Assembly: GCF_050624435.1 (NCBI RefSeq)
Contig: NC_134535.1
Span: 129,570,731-129,634,730, forward strand
Length of the DNA stretch: 64,000 bases
Source: Tenrec ecaudatus
Lineage: Eukaryota > Chordata > Mammalia > Afrosoricida > Tenrecidae
Reading direction: 5' to 3'
Below the pieces are notes generated by a model that ran no database searches, was not told where the DNA came from, and worked only from the letters and a program-made list of their open reading frames with translations. The first letter of the stretch is position 1. Every line of letters begins with the position of its first letter. Both the position numbers and the translations under genes were made by a program. This document shows positions 34,505 to 46,079 of this stretch, one piece after another.

Positions 34505-35940
34505 CAGATAATGCACCCAAAGATGCTGAAAGAAAGGCCAGGTGATTGGCTTCCATCCTGTCACAGCCCGCCCAGATTGTGGCAGAGACCTCTGTTAGCA
34601 TGAGGAGCCGCCCGGAGTCGGAATCAGCCAGATGACATGGCTGTATGGGTTCGAGCAATTGCAGGCTCGCCGAGAAATGGAGCAGGAAGACAAGCTCCCC
34701 TCGAGTGCCCTCCCTCCACCCCCTCCACACACACAGCCTTGCCCACAGTAACGTCTTGCATTCACATGGTTCCTTTGTGACGATTGATGGATGCACATCA
34801 GACACGATTGGCTAAAGTGCTTCGTTTGTGTCAAGGTCGGGGGTCCGTTTAGGTTGCCCTACTGCATGGTTAACTCTGGTCCCATGGGTGGGGGTGGGTA
34901 GGTGGGGTTTAGTGAAAGTTTACAGAACAAATCAGTTCCCGGTTGACAGGCCGGACAGAAAGTGGTCATGACACGGGTTCCGGTGCCCGCAGTGCGCCAG
35001 CATCCGCCCCTTCAGCCGGGGGTCTCCCTTCCTCACCCACGCCATTTCTTTTCCTCGGAAACCTCGACCCCTTCCTGCCTTCTCATCTTGCTTTGGGGCA
35101 AATTGTGTCCGTCTGCCATCACATCATGGCTTCTTCTAAGGAACTCGATCCTCTGGGGGACTGTTGTGTGTTTTATGGGCCTGACTATTGTTGGTCTAAA
35201 GAGTGATCTCTGGGAATGGCTTCGGGTTCAGGTCAGAAGGTTCCAGGTCAGAAGGAAGGTTGTGGCAATGGCGGGTCCCGTGTCCACCACGACAGTCTCC
35301 TGCAAAATAGGTGACGGCCCTAACCAGGCCTCGTGCTCCAGGTCTTGCTTGCGGTGTCTCCCATGGACTCAGGTCTCCTTGTTGGGCAGCTGTTTGGGAC
35401 AGTGGACTGAGTGGCGCCTGCCCACGAAGGACAGCGGATGGTCGATCCATTGCTCATGCTCGATGCTGGGCTCTCCCACATGGATCACCCTTAGCTGTCG
35501 ACTCTTCTGTGCGTGTGCCAGCTGCTGAATCCTGACTGTTGCTGTTATCTGCCGTCAACCACCCCCAGCTGATGACTCACTGACTACCCAGTGAGAAGCT
35601 GCCTGGTCCTGCACTGATCCCTGTCATCGGTGGCAACTTCCTGTGACCCCTGGAGTTCTTGTTGGCTGAGTGTTTTGTTGCCAGGCCTTTATTCCTAGTC
35701 TCTCTGCATTGGGAAGCCCCACCGTGGCCTGTGCAGCCTCCCTGACACATTGGTGAGGTGCAGTGGCTAGGATGGCAGCCACGTTGGATTCTACGTGGAA
35801 GGGCTACCCCTGAGCCACCATGGCAGTCCTGTGTCTCCTCGAGCCTCTTCCTTCAGTGTTCTTGTCACCGTTTCTCACCATCCAGCTGGCCTCTTTTCTG
35901 AGGCTCGTCAGAATCCGTGTCCTCCGTACAGCTGGTTTAT
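34505..35940. other. Unique sequence, no gene
   Basis: GC-moderate sequence with open frames up to 188 codons on the + strand (34962-35528), none with a domain. 35100-35600 could contain diverged LTR or LINE sequence but I cannot place it. Confidence 0.35.
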
Positions 35941-35944
35941 ACCC

Positions 35945-36085
35945 TTTAAAACACGGTCAAGGGCTCAAGTAGAAAGGAAATGTCTTGAGAATGATGATGG
36001 CGACATAGGTACAAGTGTGCTTGGCACGATGGCTGGATGAGGATAAGAGCTGTAAGAGCCCCCCAATAAAATGATTTTAAAACAC
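35945..36085 (+). repeat. L1 3' end, sense
   Basis: 'tcaagggctcaagtagaaag' then 'aagtgtgcttggcacgatgg' and 'ccccaataaaatgattttaa' with a short A-rich end. Confidence 0.7.
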
Positions 36086-36289
36086 AAAACCCCAGTAAAC
36101 CTCTAAGTGAACACTCAGGTGTGTAGCCGTTGTTGGTTATCGAGTCCAGCTCACGGCGACCCTATGCACGGCCAGCGGAACTGCTCCGTGGCTTTGTTCA
36201 GGGTTGTGAGCTCTTGGAGGCAGATCAGCAGGGTTGTCTTCCAAGGTGCCTGCCTCGGGAGAACGGCGCCCTGGGAGATCTGAGCTCTA

Positions 36290-37140
36290 GCTAGGGGGTG
36301 TTAAATTCTGAAAGTGTTTGTTTGTCGGCATCATTGTTAGGCTCTGACTCATAGCGACCCAGTGTAGAAAGAATGAAACACGGCCCGGTCCCGTGTCACC
36401 CGCAGCATCATTGTCATGTTTGAGCCCATTGCTGCAGCCACCGCGTCGATCCATCTGGTCAAGGGCCTTCCTCTGTTTCACTGCCCCTCCACTGTACCAA
36501 GCATGCTGTCCCCCTCCAGGGACTGGTCTCTCCGGACACATGTCCCAACAACAGCATTCTGTTGTACTTCTTAGACAGATCCGCTTGTTCTTTTGGCGGT
36601 CCGTGGTACTTTCAATACTTTTGGCCAACACCATAGTTCAAATGCATCCATTCTTCTTCAGTCTTCCTCAGTCAATGTCCAACGTTCACTTGCCTCGGAG
36701 ACGACTGAAAATACCCTGGCTTGGGTCACAGGCACCTCAGTCCTCAAAGTCACACCCTGGCTTTTCAACACTTTAAAGAGGTTTTGTGCAGCAGATTGAC
36801 CCAAAGCAATGCATCATTTGATCTTTCGAATACTGCTTCCATGAGCATAATCCTGGATCCACGCAAGACAAAATCCTTAACAACTTCAGTCTTTTCTCCG
36901 TTTATCATAATGCTGCTTATTGGTCCAGTTGTGAGGACTTTGGTTTTCTTTACATTAAGTTGTAATCCACACGGAAGGCTACAATCCTGGACTTTCATCA
37001 GCCAGGGCTTCATATCCTCCTCGCTTTCAGCAAGTAAGGTGTGTCATCTGCATATTTAAATTTGTTAGCAAGCCTTCCTCGGATCTTGATGCCATGCGCT
37101 TCTTCATATAATCCAGCTTCTCTGATTATTTGCTCAGCAG
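36290..37140 (-). repeat. BovB/RTE-type LINE, 5'-truncated, reverse-transcriptase remnant
   Basis: Minus-strand reading gives the RTE reverse-transcriptase palm and thumb region. A block ending HGIKIRGRLANKFKYADDT has the catalytic YADD box at 37043-37054. It is followed, after a frame change at about 37010, by LKVQDCSLPCGLQLNVKKTK-type sequence, and then by decayed C-terminal sequence down to a tail at 36300-36365 containing 'ggctctgactcatagcgacc'. Stops and shifts make it inactive. The tail resembles the AfroSINE 3' end, in line with RTE-mobilised SINEs. Confidence 0.8.
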
Positions 37141-37144
37141 AGAC

Positions 37145-38015
37145 CGTGGTGACCCGAAAGTCCCCAGCCACCAGGACCACTCCGAGCAAGGCATGTGTGA
37201 CTGTCTGTGCATGAATATATATCTGACATCTGTGTGCATGAGTGACTATGTGTAAGGCATGTATGTATGTGTATGTGCAAACATTTGTGCCCTTGGGAGC
37301 CACACCCAAGAGCCTCTGCAGCAGGGCATGAGACGGAAGAAATGGAAAGACGGCTTTCTGGAACGTGAGGCGGTAAAGAAAAAGCATGAGCCTGGACACA
37401 TGAGGTCCTCCTCGCCCCACGGCAAGCCAGACAAGGTTACTGTGTTGAAAAGTCTGCACCGTGAGAGAATATCATCTGGAGGAGATGGACCTTCTCAAAG
37501 AAGGTTCTAGGAAAAAGAAGTCAGGAGAGAAAAGAGAAGCATTTATAGAGTCTTGGTTCTGGGGGCGCAAAGGCAGAGACTGGACCAGTGGCCTGCAGGC
37601 AGCTCCTTGGGAAAATTCTTCTGGTGAGAGAGCCAGAGCTTCCAGGCCAAGATGGAGACCAGCCAGCCACAGGGCCCCACCTGCCAGGAGGGGCCGCATC
37701 CCAGGCAGCCACCTGGAAGCCAAGGCCAGTGCTATCGGAAGACCAGCGCGGTCTCCCCTGCCTGGCCATCTGCCATCAGCATTTCACACTAGTGCCCCAG
37801 ATGCTCAGCACTGAAGTGTGACTGGTGAGTGCCCTCTAGGTGTGAAGCCCGGAACACACTCTGGACTTTCCCTCGGTCTCCAAAGCTGCAGGGGCACCCC
37901 TTCTAACAGGCCTAAGCCGGAGGCTCCTCAGACAGGTGCAGTGGGTACCTGTGGCTGGTGTTGGGTGCCAACTCCTCACGCTTCTGCGTCGAGCAGAAAG
38001 CAGTCCTGCCCAGCT
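37145..38015. other. Unique sequence, no gene
   Basis: G/A-rich at 37340-37560. Long open frames on both strands (for example 37461-37814) show no domain. No repeat is placed. Confidence 0.4.
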
Positions 38016-38019
38016 TAGT

Positions 38020-38200
38020 GCCAGCCTGCCATCACTGCGTTTGAGTCCATCCATCTCCTCAACGCTCTGCCTCTTCTTCGACTGTACCCAGCATGATGCC
38101 CCTTTGCCTGATGACCTGTCTGAAGTACATGGGATGAAGTCTGGCCATCCTCGCTCAAGGGGTGTTCTGGCTACCCCTTCTTCCCAGGCAGATTTGCTCG
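38020..38200 (-). repeat. BovB/RTE-type fragment, antisense
   Basis: 'tgtacccagcatgatgcccc' and 'gtacatgggatgaagtctgg' correspond to the 3' part of the RTE copies at 36.4 and 56.2 kb in the same orientation. Confidence 0.55.
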
Positions 38201-38281
38201 TGTTGAGTCTAGACGGGGTCCTTTGCTAACACCCTAATTCCAATGCACCGGCTCCACGGATCCACACTGAAGCATGTTGTT

Positions 38282-38455
38282 TACCATTGAGCTGATTCCA
38301 ACCAGCTCGAATGACCCCATGTAACAGAAGCGAATCGCCCCACTGGGCCGTTTACAGGCTGTAATTGCTATGGAAGTAAGCCCCTAGGTCTTTCTCCTAG
38401 CAGGTTGGTTTGAACCACTAACCTTCCCCTTCATAGTTGGTGCTTAACCCTCGGT
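38282..38455 (-). repeat. AfroSINE, antisense
   Basis: 'attgagctgattccaaccag' near the tail, 'ggttggtttgaaccactaac' B-box and a head near 'ctcggtgctgcctg'. Confidence 0.6.
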
Positions 38456-38804
38456 GCTGCCTGCACGTCTAAACATTCTCTAGAAAGACCCGTGTAGATC
38501 CCAGCCCGCCCAGTTTGACTAGTAATCCTGCAAGGAAATTGAGCAGGGAATCAAGGGGGGGTCTAGATCTCCCAGGTCACGTTTGGAACTCCAAGTCTTG
38601 TGTATTGGTGAGTCGGCTCACCCAGAGATCAAGCTAAGCTAGAGACTCTGGTCCAGCGTGTCTGGGATGGAAATCCAACTCCTTAGCCAAGGATGGAACC
38701 AGAACGAATGGGCTTGAAACGCTGGTCTAAGGCACTGGGGCAATGACTGTGTGAAAGTGCGTCCAGGATCCTAACAGGCAGCCAAGCTGGAGAGTTGCTG
38801 CTGG

Positions 38805-38925
38805 TGCCCGGCGGTGCCCCAGTGGGACAATGGTTGAAGATGTGACTGCCGACTGCCAGGTCAGTGGTTTGAACCCACCAGCGGCTCTGAGGGCAAGCGA
38901 CCCCCTTGCTCTCCTCAATCTTTCT
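38805..38925 (+). repeat. AfroSINE head fragment, sense
   Basis: 'cggtgccccagtgggacaat' then 'caggtcagtggtttgaaccc' is a truncated SINE. Confidence 0.6.
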
Positions 38926-38949
38926 CGATCTCGGATGGGAAGACTTGTG

Positions 38950-39475
38950 CCGAGACCTTTGCATCTTCCTTTACTCTCCCCACCCCCTCCCCACCTCCCA
39001 CCCTAAGAATAACCTACTCCTCTGCTACTGGGCACGCGGGGCTGCTTTCTAGAGGAAGTGGGAGCCTTTGGGAGGGGGGGAGGAAGCTAGCGGGCACATC
39101 GATCCTCTATCCTAATGAGAGAACAAAGCAGGCTTTTTTGTGGGCTTGGACGGGGTTACCCCAAAACTCCACCCACATCTCCAGCTCCTGCCAAGGCACC
39201 GTGGGGAAAGCGAGCCACCTTTTTGGGATGGCAGGAGGACTTAGTCACTCAGCTTCTAGAGTGACTGCCTGGCTTCCTTTGCCCCAGTGCCCACCCCCCC
39301 GCCCAGCCCAGCTGTCTCCCTTTTCTGAGTTTCATTACCGTGTCTTCTGTTTCTTAGTTTAGCACCTCCCTGGGCTCGATGAGTGACACAGGACCAGGCA
39401 ACGTCGCATTCTGCTGTGCCCATGGAATCAGAGGCGACGGGTCAGTAACAACCACACCCTGCTTGTGTTCCACGA
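38950..39475. other. Unique sequence, no gene
   Basis: C-rich and G-rich patches. Nothing recognised. Confidence 0.4.
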
Positions 39476-39479
39476 AGCC

Positions 39480-39690
39480 GTTCTCTATGCCGGACTCAGC
39501 GGTGCCGTGGGTTCCGTCCGCAGCAAACTGCTGTCCACCAAGGCAATGACTTTGATCCCCCCAGCGGCCCCATGGGAGAGGCATGGGCTGCCTATTCCCA
39601 TACAAGCGGAAAGTCTTGGAGACCCAAAGGGGCAGTTCTCCTTGTCCCCGTGTGAGTCAGAAATGACTCGATGACAGGGAGTTTGGCTTT
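39480..39690 (+). repeat. AfroSINE, sense, diverged head
   Basis: 'ccccatgggagaggcatggg' then 'ggagacccaaaggggcagtt' and 'aaatgactcgatgacaggga' tail. Confidence 0.65.
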
Positions 39691-39694
39691 TTAA

Positions 39695-40625
39695 AATTCT
39701 CTGCTCGGTTATACTGCAAGTGGAGGATATGTTTGTTCAACTGTGCACTTTTTTTAAGTGTTCACTTTTTTTGTCCCTTTGCTCCATTCTTCCTTGCACA
39801 GAGAAAGTTCTCAGTAGCTGCTCATGGCTTCTCAAGTGCTTGCCACCAGAAGAGGAAAGGCAGCATTATCAGTGAGCAAATGTCCCCGAATGCTTTGCCT
39901 CTCAGATCTGAATGTGAGCTATTTCTTCTAGGAGCTAAGAGGTGATATACTCCATTGATGAGCCTTTCGGTGGTCGTCAGGAGAGAAGACGTTTTCATAA
40001 ATGTCACCCATCTTCTATCTGACCCACGGGAGCCAATCACATTTGGCATTTCCTAGAGACAAATCTTGGGTAATGGCACGGCACCAAAGACAGGGATTCT
40101 CTGCCATAGTGCTACATGTCCCTGCTCACCCAGCTCTGAGCGTGGGGTTGGCTTGTACATCTAGCCAAGTGACTGGGGAGTCTACCGTCAGACTAGGTGC
40201 ATTCACACCTGCCCTCTTCTCCTTCGTATAAGGTGTATCATTGGGCATGTTATTCAAAGCCTGTATGCACCCAGTTCCTCATCCGAATACAGCTGATAAG
40301 AACAGCACCCCTCGGAGTTCTTAGGAAGATGCAATGACTCCTTACAGGAAGGCCCTTGGGACAATGTAGGGATGAGCACACTCCCAAAGCATAGTGTTGC
40401 TGTGCTTCGTACCGGAGAGACAGCCTAAGCCTAAGGAAGCAGAAGCCGTATTTGCTCTGTGACGGGGCACCCATCCCCAGCTCTCGCATGTCTCCGCGTG
40501 TGCATTGCAGACACTGGTGATGCCCAGTGCGGCCATTGCCCAGAGCTTCAGGGAGGTTCCAGTGAGCGTCGGCATGAGCAGAGGCTTTATCCCCGATGGA
40601 GCTCTGCATGCACCTGCAGGGGTCA
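39695..40625. other. Unique sequence, no gene
   Basis: A possible MIR-like piece lies near 40260-40380 ('ttcctcatccgaatacagct'). No gene is recognised. Confidence 0.4.
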
Positions 40626-40629
40626 CAAG

Positions 40630-40870
40630 GGAGCTGCGGTGGCACCGTGGGGAAAGCGCTTGGTTCCCATGATTGGCCGTTGGCATCCACCCACCATGCC
40701 CCTGGGGAACGATGTGGCAGTCTGCTTCCATGAAGATGACAACTTTGGAAACGCCATGGGGCCAGCCTACTCTGTCTGCCCCATGGGGGTCGCCATGGGC
40801 TGTTGTGGTGGACCAGGTGGCAATGGGTTTGGGAGAGTTGCACTTGGAATGATGCTTCGTGGCACAGCGA
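40630..40870 (+). repeat. AfroSINE, sense
   Basis: 'ggagctgcggtggcaccgtg' head, 'gatgtggcagtctgcttcca' centre and 'ctgccccatgggggtcgcca' near the tail. The centre matches the typical afrotherian SINE closely. Confidence 0.75.
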
Positions 40871-40874
40871 CTTA

Positions 40875-42138
40875 CTTTATCTGCCTGCTCCGCTGCATCG
40901 GGGTCCCTGAGCCCAGCATCATCCCACCACCATGCCTAGCCTGACGGCTGTCTGTGCTGCAGCCTCAGCTTGCATGTGTTTCAGTAGCTTCTTCCCTATT
41001 AGATGGTATGTGCCACGTGGAGCCCCACCCCCCACATCAGCCCACAGCTTCTCGGGGCTGGGGGCAAGGAGGTACACCTACAAGCAGCACCTGTGTGGCA
41101 GTGTCCAGGCTCAGGAATGGGGCCCCTATGGGTAGACACTGACTGTGTGGACACACCCTGTCCCCGCAGCCCTGGGATCCTTCCTGAGTTCTGATGGCCT
41201 CTGCTCGCCCAGCAGCCTACCCATCCGCCTGAGGTTTCTGACCTGCTCTCCCAACAATTGGGAAAGAACAAAATGACTGGTTTGGCGGCCAAACTTGGAA
41301 AATGGAGAAAGAAAATCTCGGAGTTTTATAAAGCACCGGGGACCATTCTGCCCCTGTTGAAATCCTACCAGATGGTAACGATGGCTGTTCGAGCCCTGCC
41401 CCCACCCAGCCCCCATCTCTTTCAGGAGGTGGGGTGTCTGGGAGAATCCCATTTGCCTAATGACATCGTTTATTTCTCCATCCTTGGAAATGTCTAGAGT
41501 CACCAGGGTGATACAACCAGTGGCCATGCTCAGCTGCTAATCACAAAAAGGTGGGCAGTTAAAGAGTGCTCCTCAGTGCACCTTGGAAGAAAGGCCTGGC
41601 CACCTATGTCCATTGAAAACCCTCTGGAGCAGAGTTCCACGTTGACACACGTGCATGGGCATCAGCTCCACACCCGGCTCTCAAAGGACCGGCTGTCAAA
41701 GGACCTACTTGCTTATGCACCGAGAAGGTACGGACTAGGCACCTGACGGTTGGGAGGAAAGGGACGGGGGATGCAAACTACAGAGCCTGGGAGCCTCCGT
41801 GGGAGAGGAATTGCACAGGAGCCTACTGACGGCAGGAGTGAAGCTGGATTGTTTTTGTTGGGTTTTTTTTTTTCCCCGAATCACTGGCTGCCTTCACATT
41901 TCCTGGTGGAAGTGGGATAGGTCAGCAGACAGCCCAGAACTGCAGATAACTTGTGCCCACACAATGACTTTTCGGAGCATTGGCTTGAAATTGAGGTGTG
42001 TGCGTGCATGCGTGTGTGTGTGTGTGACCAAGGACCTCTCGTGACCCCCAGAGGTCTCTGCTCTCTTCAAATGGGCTGATCTCCACACAGAGGATGTGGA
42101 CAGTGGAACTTTTCCTGTTTGATGTCACATTGCTATCC
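40875..42138. other. Region immediately upstream of FGF23
   Basis: A diverged SINE lies at about 41500-41650 ('acaaccagtggccatgctca'). A GT run lies at 42000-42027. The last few hundred bases before 42139 are the likely proximal promoter, with no factor site I can assert. Confidence 0.4.
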
Positions 42139-42145
42139 TTTAAAA
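42139..42145 (+). promoter_or_regulatory. FGF23: TATA-like box, FGF23 core promoter
   Basis: A TTTAAAA motif lies about 160 bases upstream of the FGF23 start codon. The sequence just after it (near 42151-42170, AG-rich with 'ggagggaatc') resembles the start of the human FGF23 mRNA as I remember it, which would put transcription start at roughly 42150-42170. The position is an inference; no CpG island is visible here. Confidence 0.5.
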
Positions 42146-42149
42146 GTCC

Positions 42150-42302
42150 GAGGGGGCAAAGGAGGGAATCCAACCTCGCACAGTCGTTCCAGATACCCGC
42201 GAGGAAGAGGAGGAAGAAAAGGCCGAGGGTCACGGCCATCCAGCAGAGGCAAGGAGACAGTGTCGGGTTTCAAACTTGGCCCCAGCGGTCCAGACAGCCA
42301 GG
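42150..42302 (+). other. FGF23: FGF23 5' UTR (approximate)
   Basis: This is the probable 5' untranslated part of exon 1, placed from the TATA-like box to the base before the ATG. Its length of about 150 bases is close to the human 5' UTR. The start codon has a purine (A) at -3, a reasonable initiation context. The exact 5' end cannot be read from sequence. Confidence 0.5.
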
Positions 42303-42510
42303 ATGTTGGGGGCCCACCTCAGACTCTGGGTCTGTGCCTTGTGCATTGTGAGCGCCATCTACGTCGGAGCCTACCCCAACACCTCCCCACTCCTGGGCAC
42401 CAGCTGGGCTGGCCTGACCCACCTGTACACGGCGACGGCCAGGAACAGCTTCCACCTGCAGATCCACAAGGATGGCCACGTGGACGGCACCCCCCACCAG
42501 ACCATCTACA
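42303..42510 (+). CDS. FGF23: FGF23 coding exon 1 (signal peptide and start of FGF core)
   Basis: This exon encodes residues 1-69 and the first base of codon 70 of fibroblast growth factor 23, the bone-derived hormone that lowers renal phosphate reabsorption and 1,25-dihydroxyvitamin D through FGFR with alpha-Klotho. Residues 1-23 form a hydrophobic signal peptide beginning [14 protein letters not shown]; cleavage is expected before YPNTSPLLG, as in human. The rest begins the beta-trefoil core with [24 protein letters not shown]. The signal peptide is one residue shorter than human and diverged after the conserved first half. The exon ends at a GTGAGT donor at 42511, splitting the Ser70 codon after its first base. 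The ATG at 42303 is chosen because it matches the family start; an upstream in-frame ATG at 42276 lies in the 5' UTR. Confidence 0.96.
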
Positions 42511-43156
42511 GTGAGTGGGGGCTCTGGGTGGAAGGAAGGGGGCGCTCTCCTGTGAGTTCATCTGCACGGGGCTTGGGAATGCTTTGGCTTAGACTAGATC
42601 CCATTTCCTAGTGCTGGGGCCAGAATCCACTTATTTTAACCCTGGGGGAAGAGTCAGCCAACCTCTGAATTCATGATCACTGGATCTCCCAACATAGACA
42701 GTTTCTGTCCTACCTGAGCCCCTCCGACAGAGCCCCCTTCCTCGTGCTCTGTCCAGGGTACAGAAAGGATGGTGAGGAGGTTGAGAGCAAAAGAAGCCGG
42801 AGAGAGAACACGGTGGACAGTGAGCTTGAGCTTATGAACTTGAAACTGGACTGGCTAGGAGAGACGAACCCAGGGGCCCTTGTCAAAGCTACTCTTCCAG
42901 TCTCAAGAAATACTCTTGAGAAGGTGCTGTGGGGATGTGTGGTCTGGGTGAATCTCCCCTGGGTTAGGTGGTCCTTTTGAATCCTTCCATATACCCGTCT
43001 ACTCGCGTATCCAACTGGTCTTTACTGGGGGCTTCAGAGGTGCCCAGTCTGGTAGGAGCTGGTGACTCTCCGTGGAGCTGGAAGGTATCCAGTCAGTCTT
43101 AGGCTGGTGACCATCGAGTCAATTCTGAATCAGGGTGCCCCTGTGTGTGTCGAAGT

Positions 43157-43161
43157 AGGAC

Positions 43162-43201
<40 letters not shown>
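43157..43201 (+). repeat. (TG)n microsatellite in FGF23 intron 1
   Basis: An uninterrupted TG run of roughly 20 units after 'gtaggacttt'; probably polymorphic. Confidence 0.9.
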
Positions 43202-43203
<2 letters not shown>

Positions 43204-43489
43204 GCTTTTTGGGTGAACACTAGAATATTTCTCCAGGATGAGGAAGGAAACCACGACAAATGCCCATACTTTTAATGTTTCTGATTGTTTCAGGAGTAGA
43301 TGGCCACAGAGTCTCTGGGTAGACTAGAACCTCTAAAGCCAGCTCACAGAGGAGCACATTAACCGTTCTCAGTGCCCAGAGACCCCCTTTACAGATTAAG
43401 AAGTGTGTGGAAAGCAGGTCCTAGGCAGTCAATCAATTAGCTAGATGTCAAATGAGCGCTCACTGTACACACCCCCATAGGGCTGCAGG

Positions 43490-43680
43490 GGCTCTGTCCG
43501 AAGCAGTGGTAAGAAGGGAAAGGTTGTCGGTTTGTACCCATAGCAGCTCCACAGGTGGAAAGATGAGCGTCTGCTTCTGGACCGATTACAGCTCGGGAGC
43601 CCACGGGGGCCGTGCTACCCAGTCCTACGGGGTTGCTATGAGCCAGCATCAACTTGACAGTAGTACGTTTGTTTTTCCTA
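43490..43680 (+). repeat. AfroSINE, sense
   Basis: 'gaaaggttgtcggtttgtac' B-box region, 'ctacggggttgctatgagcc' and a 'catcaacttgacagtag' tail. Confidence 0.65.
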
Positions 43681-44184
43681 TGTGATTAAAGGGTGGATAT
43701 AGACAAATATATATAGCCTCTTCTATTTCAGAAAGGCATGTAAACAGTACTCCCAGGACACAGAAAAGTATACACAGATTCAATACAGATCGGGCTAAAG
43801 GAATGAAAGACGGATCACCATTTCTGCTGCAAGAAACAAAACTCTTTATTGAAATGGTGATTTGCTCTTTGTTGCTGTAATCAGTGACCCTGTGCTTTCG
43901 CTGTTGCCTTACTGTGAACCAGGAGGCACTGTGCTAGGAAAGAAGATTCCTGAAACCTGGTAACCAGGTAACAGATGCAGGGGGTGGGGGGTGGGGGGAG
44001 TCGCTCCAAATACCAAACATTCCACAACGCAAGCAGATATAGTCTCAGATTCAAGCGTCAACATCTTAGAAGCCAAGGTTCGCGCACCCCCGCGGAAGTC
44101 AGAACTAAAGCGGGGATCAGTGATGGCGCCAGAGTGCTGCTTGTTTCTGTCTGTTGCTGTCCCATAGAACCTAGAGCGTGTCTG

Positions 44185-44550
44185 GGAACCCTGATGGTGG
44201 AGTGCTCATGCACTCGGCTGCTAACCGAAAGGTTGGCAGTTAGAAACTGAAAGACGAGGGGTTTTTTTATTTTTATTTTTTTCAAATAACCCCTGTACAC
44301 AGTCACAGTCTCAGAAACTCACAGGAGCAGCTCTACCCCGACGGCTGGATGGCCGAGTTTGTTTTTTTGAGCACATACTGAGCCCAAAGCTCAGTCGTTT
44401 GAACCCCGCTGCCGCTCCACGGGAAAATGACGCTGTTGCTTTCCTCAAGATCTACAGCCTCCAAACCCCCCCGGACATAGGGGTGCAGTTCTTTTCTGTC
44501 CCGTAGAGCCCCTGTGAGTCAGGATTGACTTGATGGCATGGGCAGTGGGT
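44185..44550 (+). repeat. Two AfroSINE fragments, sense
   Basis: The first opens 'gggaaccctgatggtggagt' with 'gaaaggttggcagttagaaa'. A second B-box-like 'gctcagtcgtttgaaccccg' and tail 'aggattgacttgatggcatg' follow. Confidence 0.6.
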
Positions 44551-46075
44551 GATGGAGGGTCAACCTTACTTCCACTGCGAGACGATGTGATAGAGAATTC
44601 TGCATCACAATCGACCACTTCGATTTCCATAGATGGAAATTTGTCTAGAATGCTAAATCTCTCTGCTGAGGGAAGTCTTCCAAGAGACGTTTTCCTCAAC
44701 CAGCGAGAGTCAAGCAGCCCAGAGAGTGTGGTGTGTGGCACGCTCACCGTAGCCAGCACTTTCCATTCCTCAACTTTCCCCCCAGACTTCCACCAGTCAG
44801 ACCCAGATGGCTCCGCTCAGGACTACTTTAAGTGATTGAAAAGGACTAGGACGCAACAAAAGGAATAGAATGGATTTTGGATTGTGTGTGTGTGTGTGTG
44901 TGTGTAGAAGTGTGTGGCTTTACTTTGTCTGATGTACAAGGAGAAACCAGTTCAGCATGTGTCTCTGGAAAGATACATACTCAATGGAGAAGGGAACCGG
45001 GGTGGGGAAGATCAGCGCTTCCACACCATCATTTGTTCCACCCAATTCCACTGACATGTGCATTTACACACGCACGCGCACACACACAGAAACCAAAATC
45101 ATATACGCGGAGATAAAAAGTTACCCAAGGAGAAAGGAGACCTTGACACCTATGGATGGGCAGCATGGCCTTCCCTTGGCCAAGGAGTCTATTCTAACTC
45201 CTGTGCACCCCGAGGGACAGCGCAGGACTGTCCTGTCTTCCCTTCATGGAGGCAGATTGCCACATCCTTCTTCCTCGGAGCAGCTGATGGGCTGCAGGCC
45301 TCCTGGTTCTAGGGAGCATCGCCAGGGCCCCCGATTGGCAGCACAGGTGCTTAGCAAAAACTGGAGGTTGCAAAAGGCTTTCTCACACATTTAAACCATT
45401 GAGTTGTATGGCAGGTGAATTACATGTTGAGAGAATGGTCTGTAAAGTAGCTGAAGAAGGATGTGTACGTGCCTCCTCAATGAATGCACAGCAGCGGCTT
45501 TCTTCTGATGGAAGGGCTAGGGTTTGGCTTCCTATCTTTCTAGTTCATTGCCTTTCCCGTGGAATCTGGCTCATCTGCTTACTCTGCGTTCGTCAAGCCC
45601 TGATTCATTGCATCGCATCCCGCCTAGCTGGCTAATGGCCTCTGATAAAAGGAAAACATCTGTCTTGGAAATTCTATAACTTCCTGAGGATTCACCAGGC
45701 CTGACATCAGGGACCCCCTCTTCCATCTGTCCCTTCTGATATGAACAAGGCTGCCTTCTTATGCCCTGTTGTCTGCGCCGTGGAAACAGACAAAATGCTT
45801 CTTATCCCTAGTTTATGACCATGTCCTTGTATGTTCACTACCTCACACTCGCCCATCAGCCTTGTCTTCACTTTGAGGCTCCAGTATATTGGCCCTTCTT
45901 CATAATAAAAGTGCTTTCATAAGGCACTTGACATCTGCCATCTTTGTTATTCGTGGCTACCCTGGAGAACAGACTGGAACAGAGCATTTTCGACTTTTCA
46001 AGCAGAAGCGGAGGTGAAGTGGCAAGTGGAGCCGTTGCTAACCTGTAGAAAATGCTCCGTATAAAGCCGTGGTGC
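44551..46075 (+). other. Intron 1 segment, partly possible LTR
   Basis: It contains a TG run at 44883-44907. The part 45650-45990, with AATAAA at 45904 followed by 'agtgctttcataaggcactt', resembles the R/U5 area of a retroviral LTR, but the ends are not defined. Confidence 0.3.
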
Positions 46076-46079
46076 TGTG

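Noticed and set aside
34962-35528. 188-codon plus-strand open frame
   Set aside because: No recognisable protein features and no flanking gene signals.
36393-36776. 127-codon plus-strand open frame
   Set aside because: Antisense of the RTE reverse-transcriptase remnant, not a gene.
1-42138. Search for FGF6 or other gene exons upstream of FGF23
   Set aside because: Human synteny places FGF6 on this side, but no FGF-core motif or other recognisable exon was found; it is probably beyond the left edge.
42276-42302. In-frame ATG nine codons upstream of the FGF23 start
   Set aside because: It would prepend MAPAVQTAR to the conserved MLGA start and spoil the signal peptide; the family start is at 42303.
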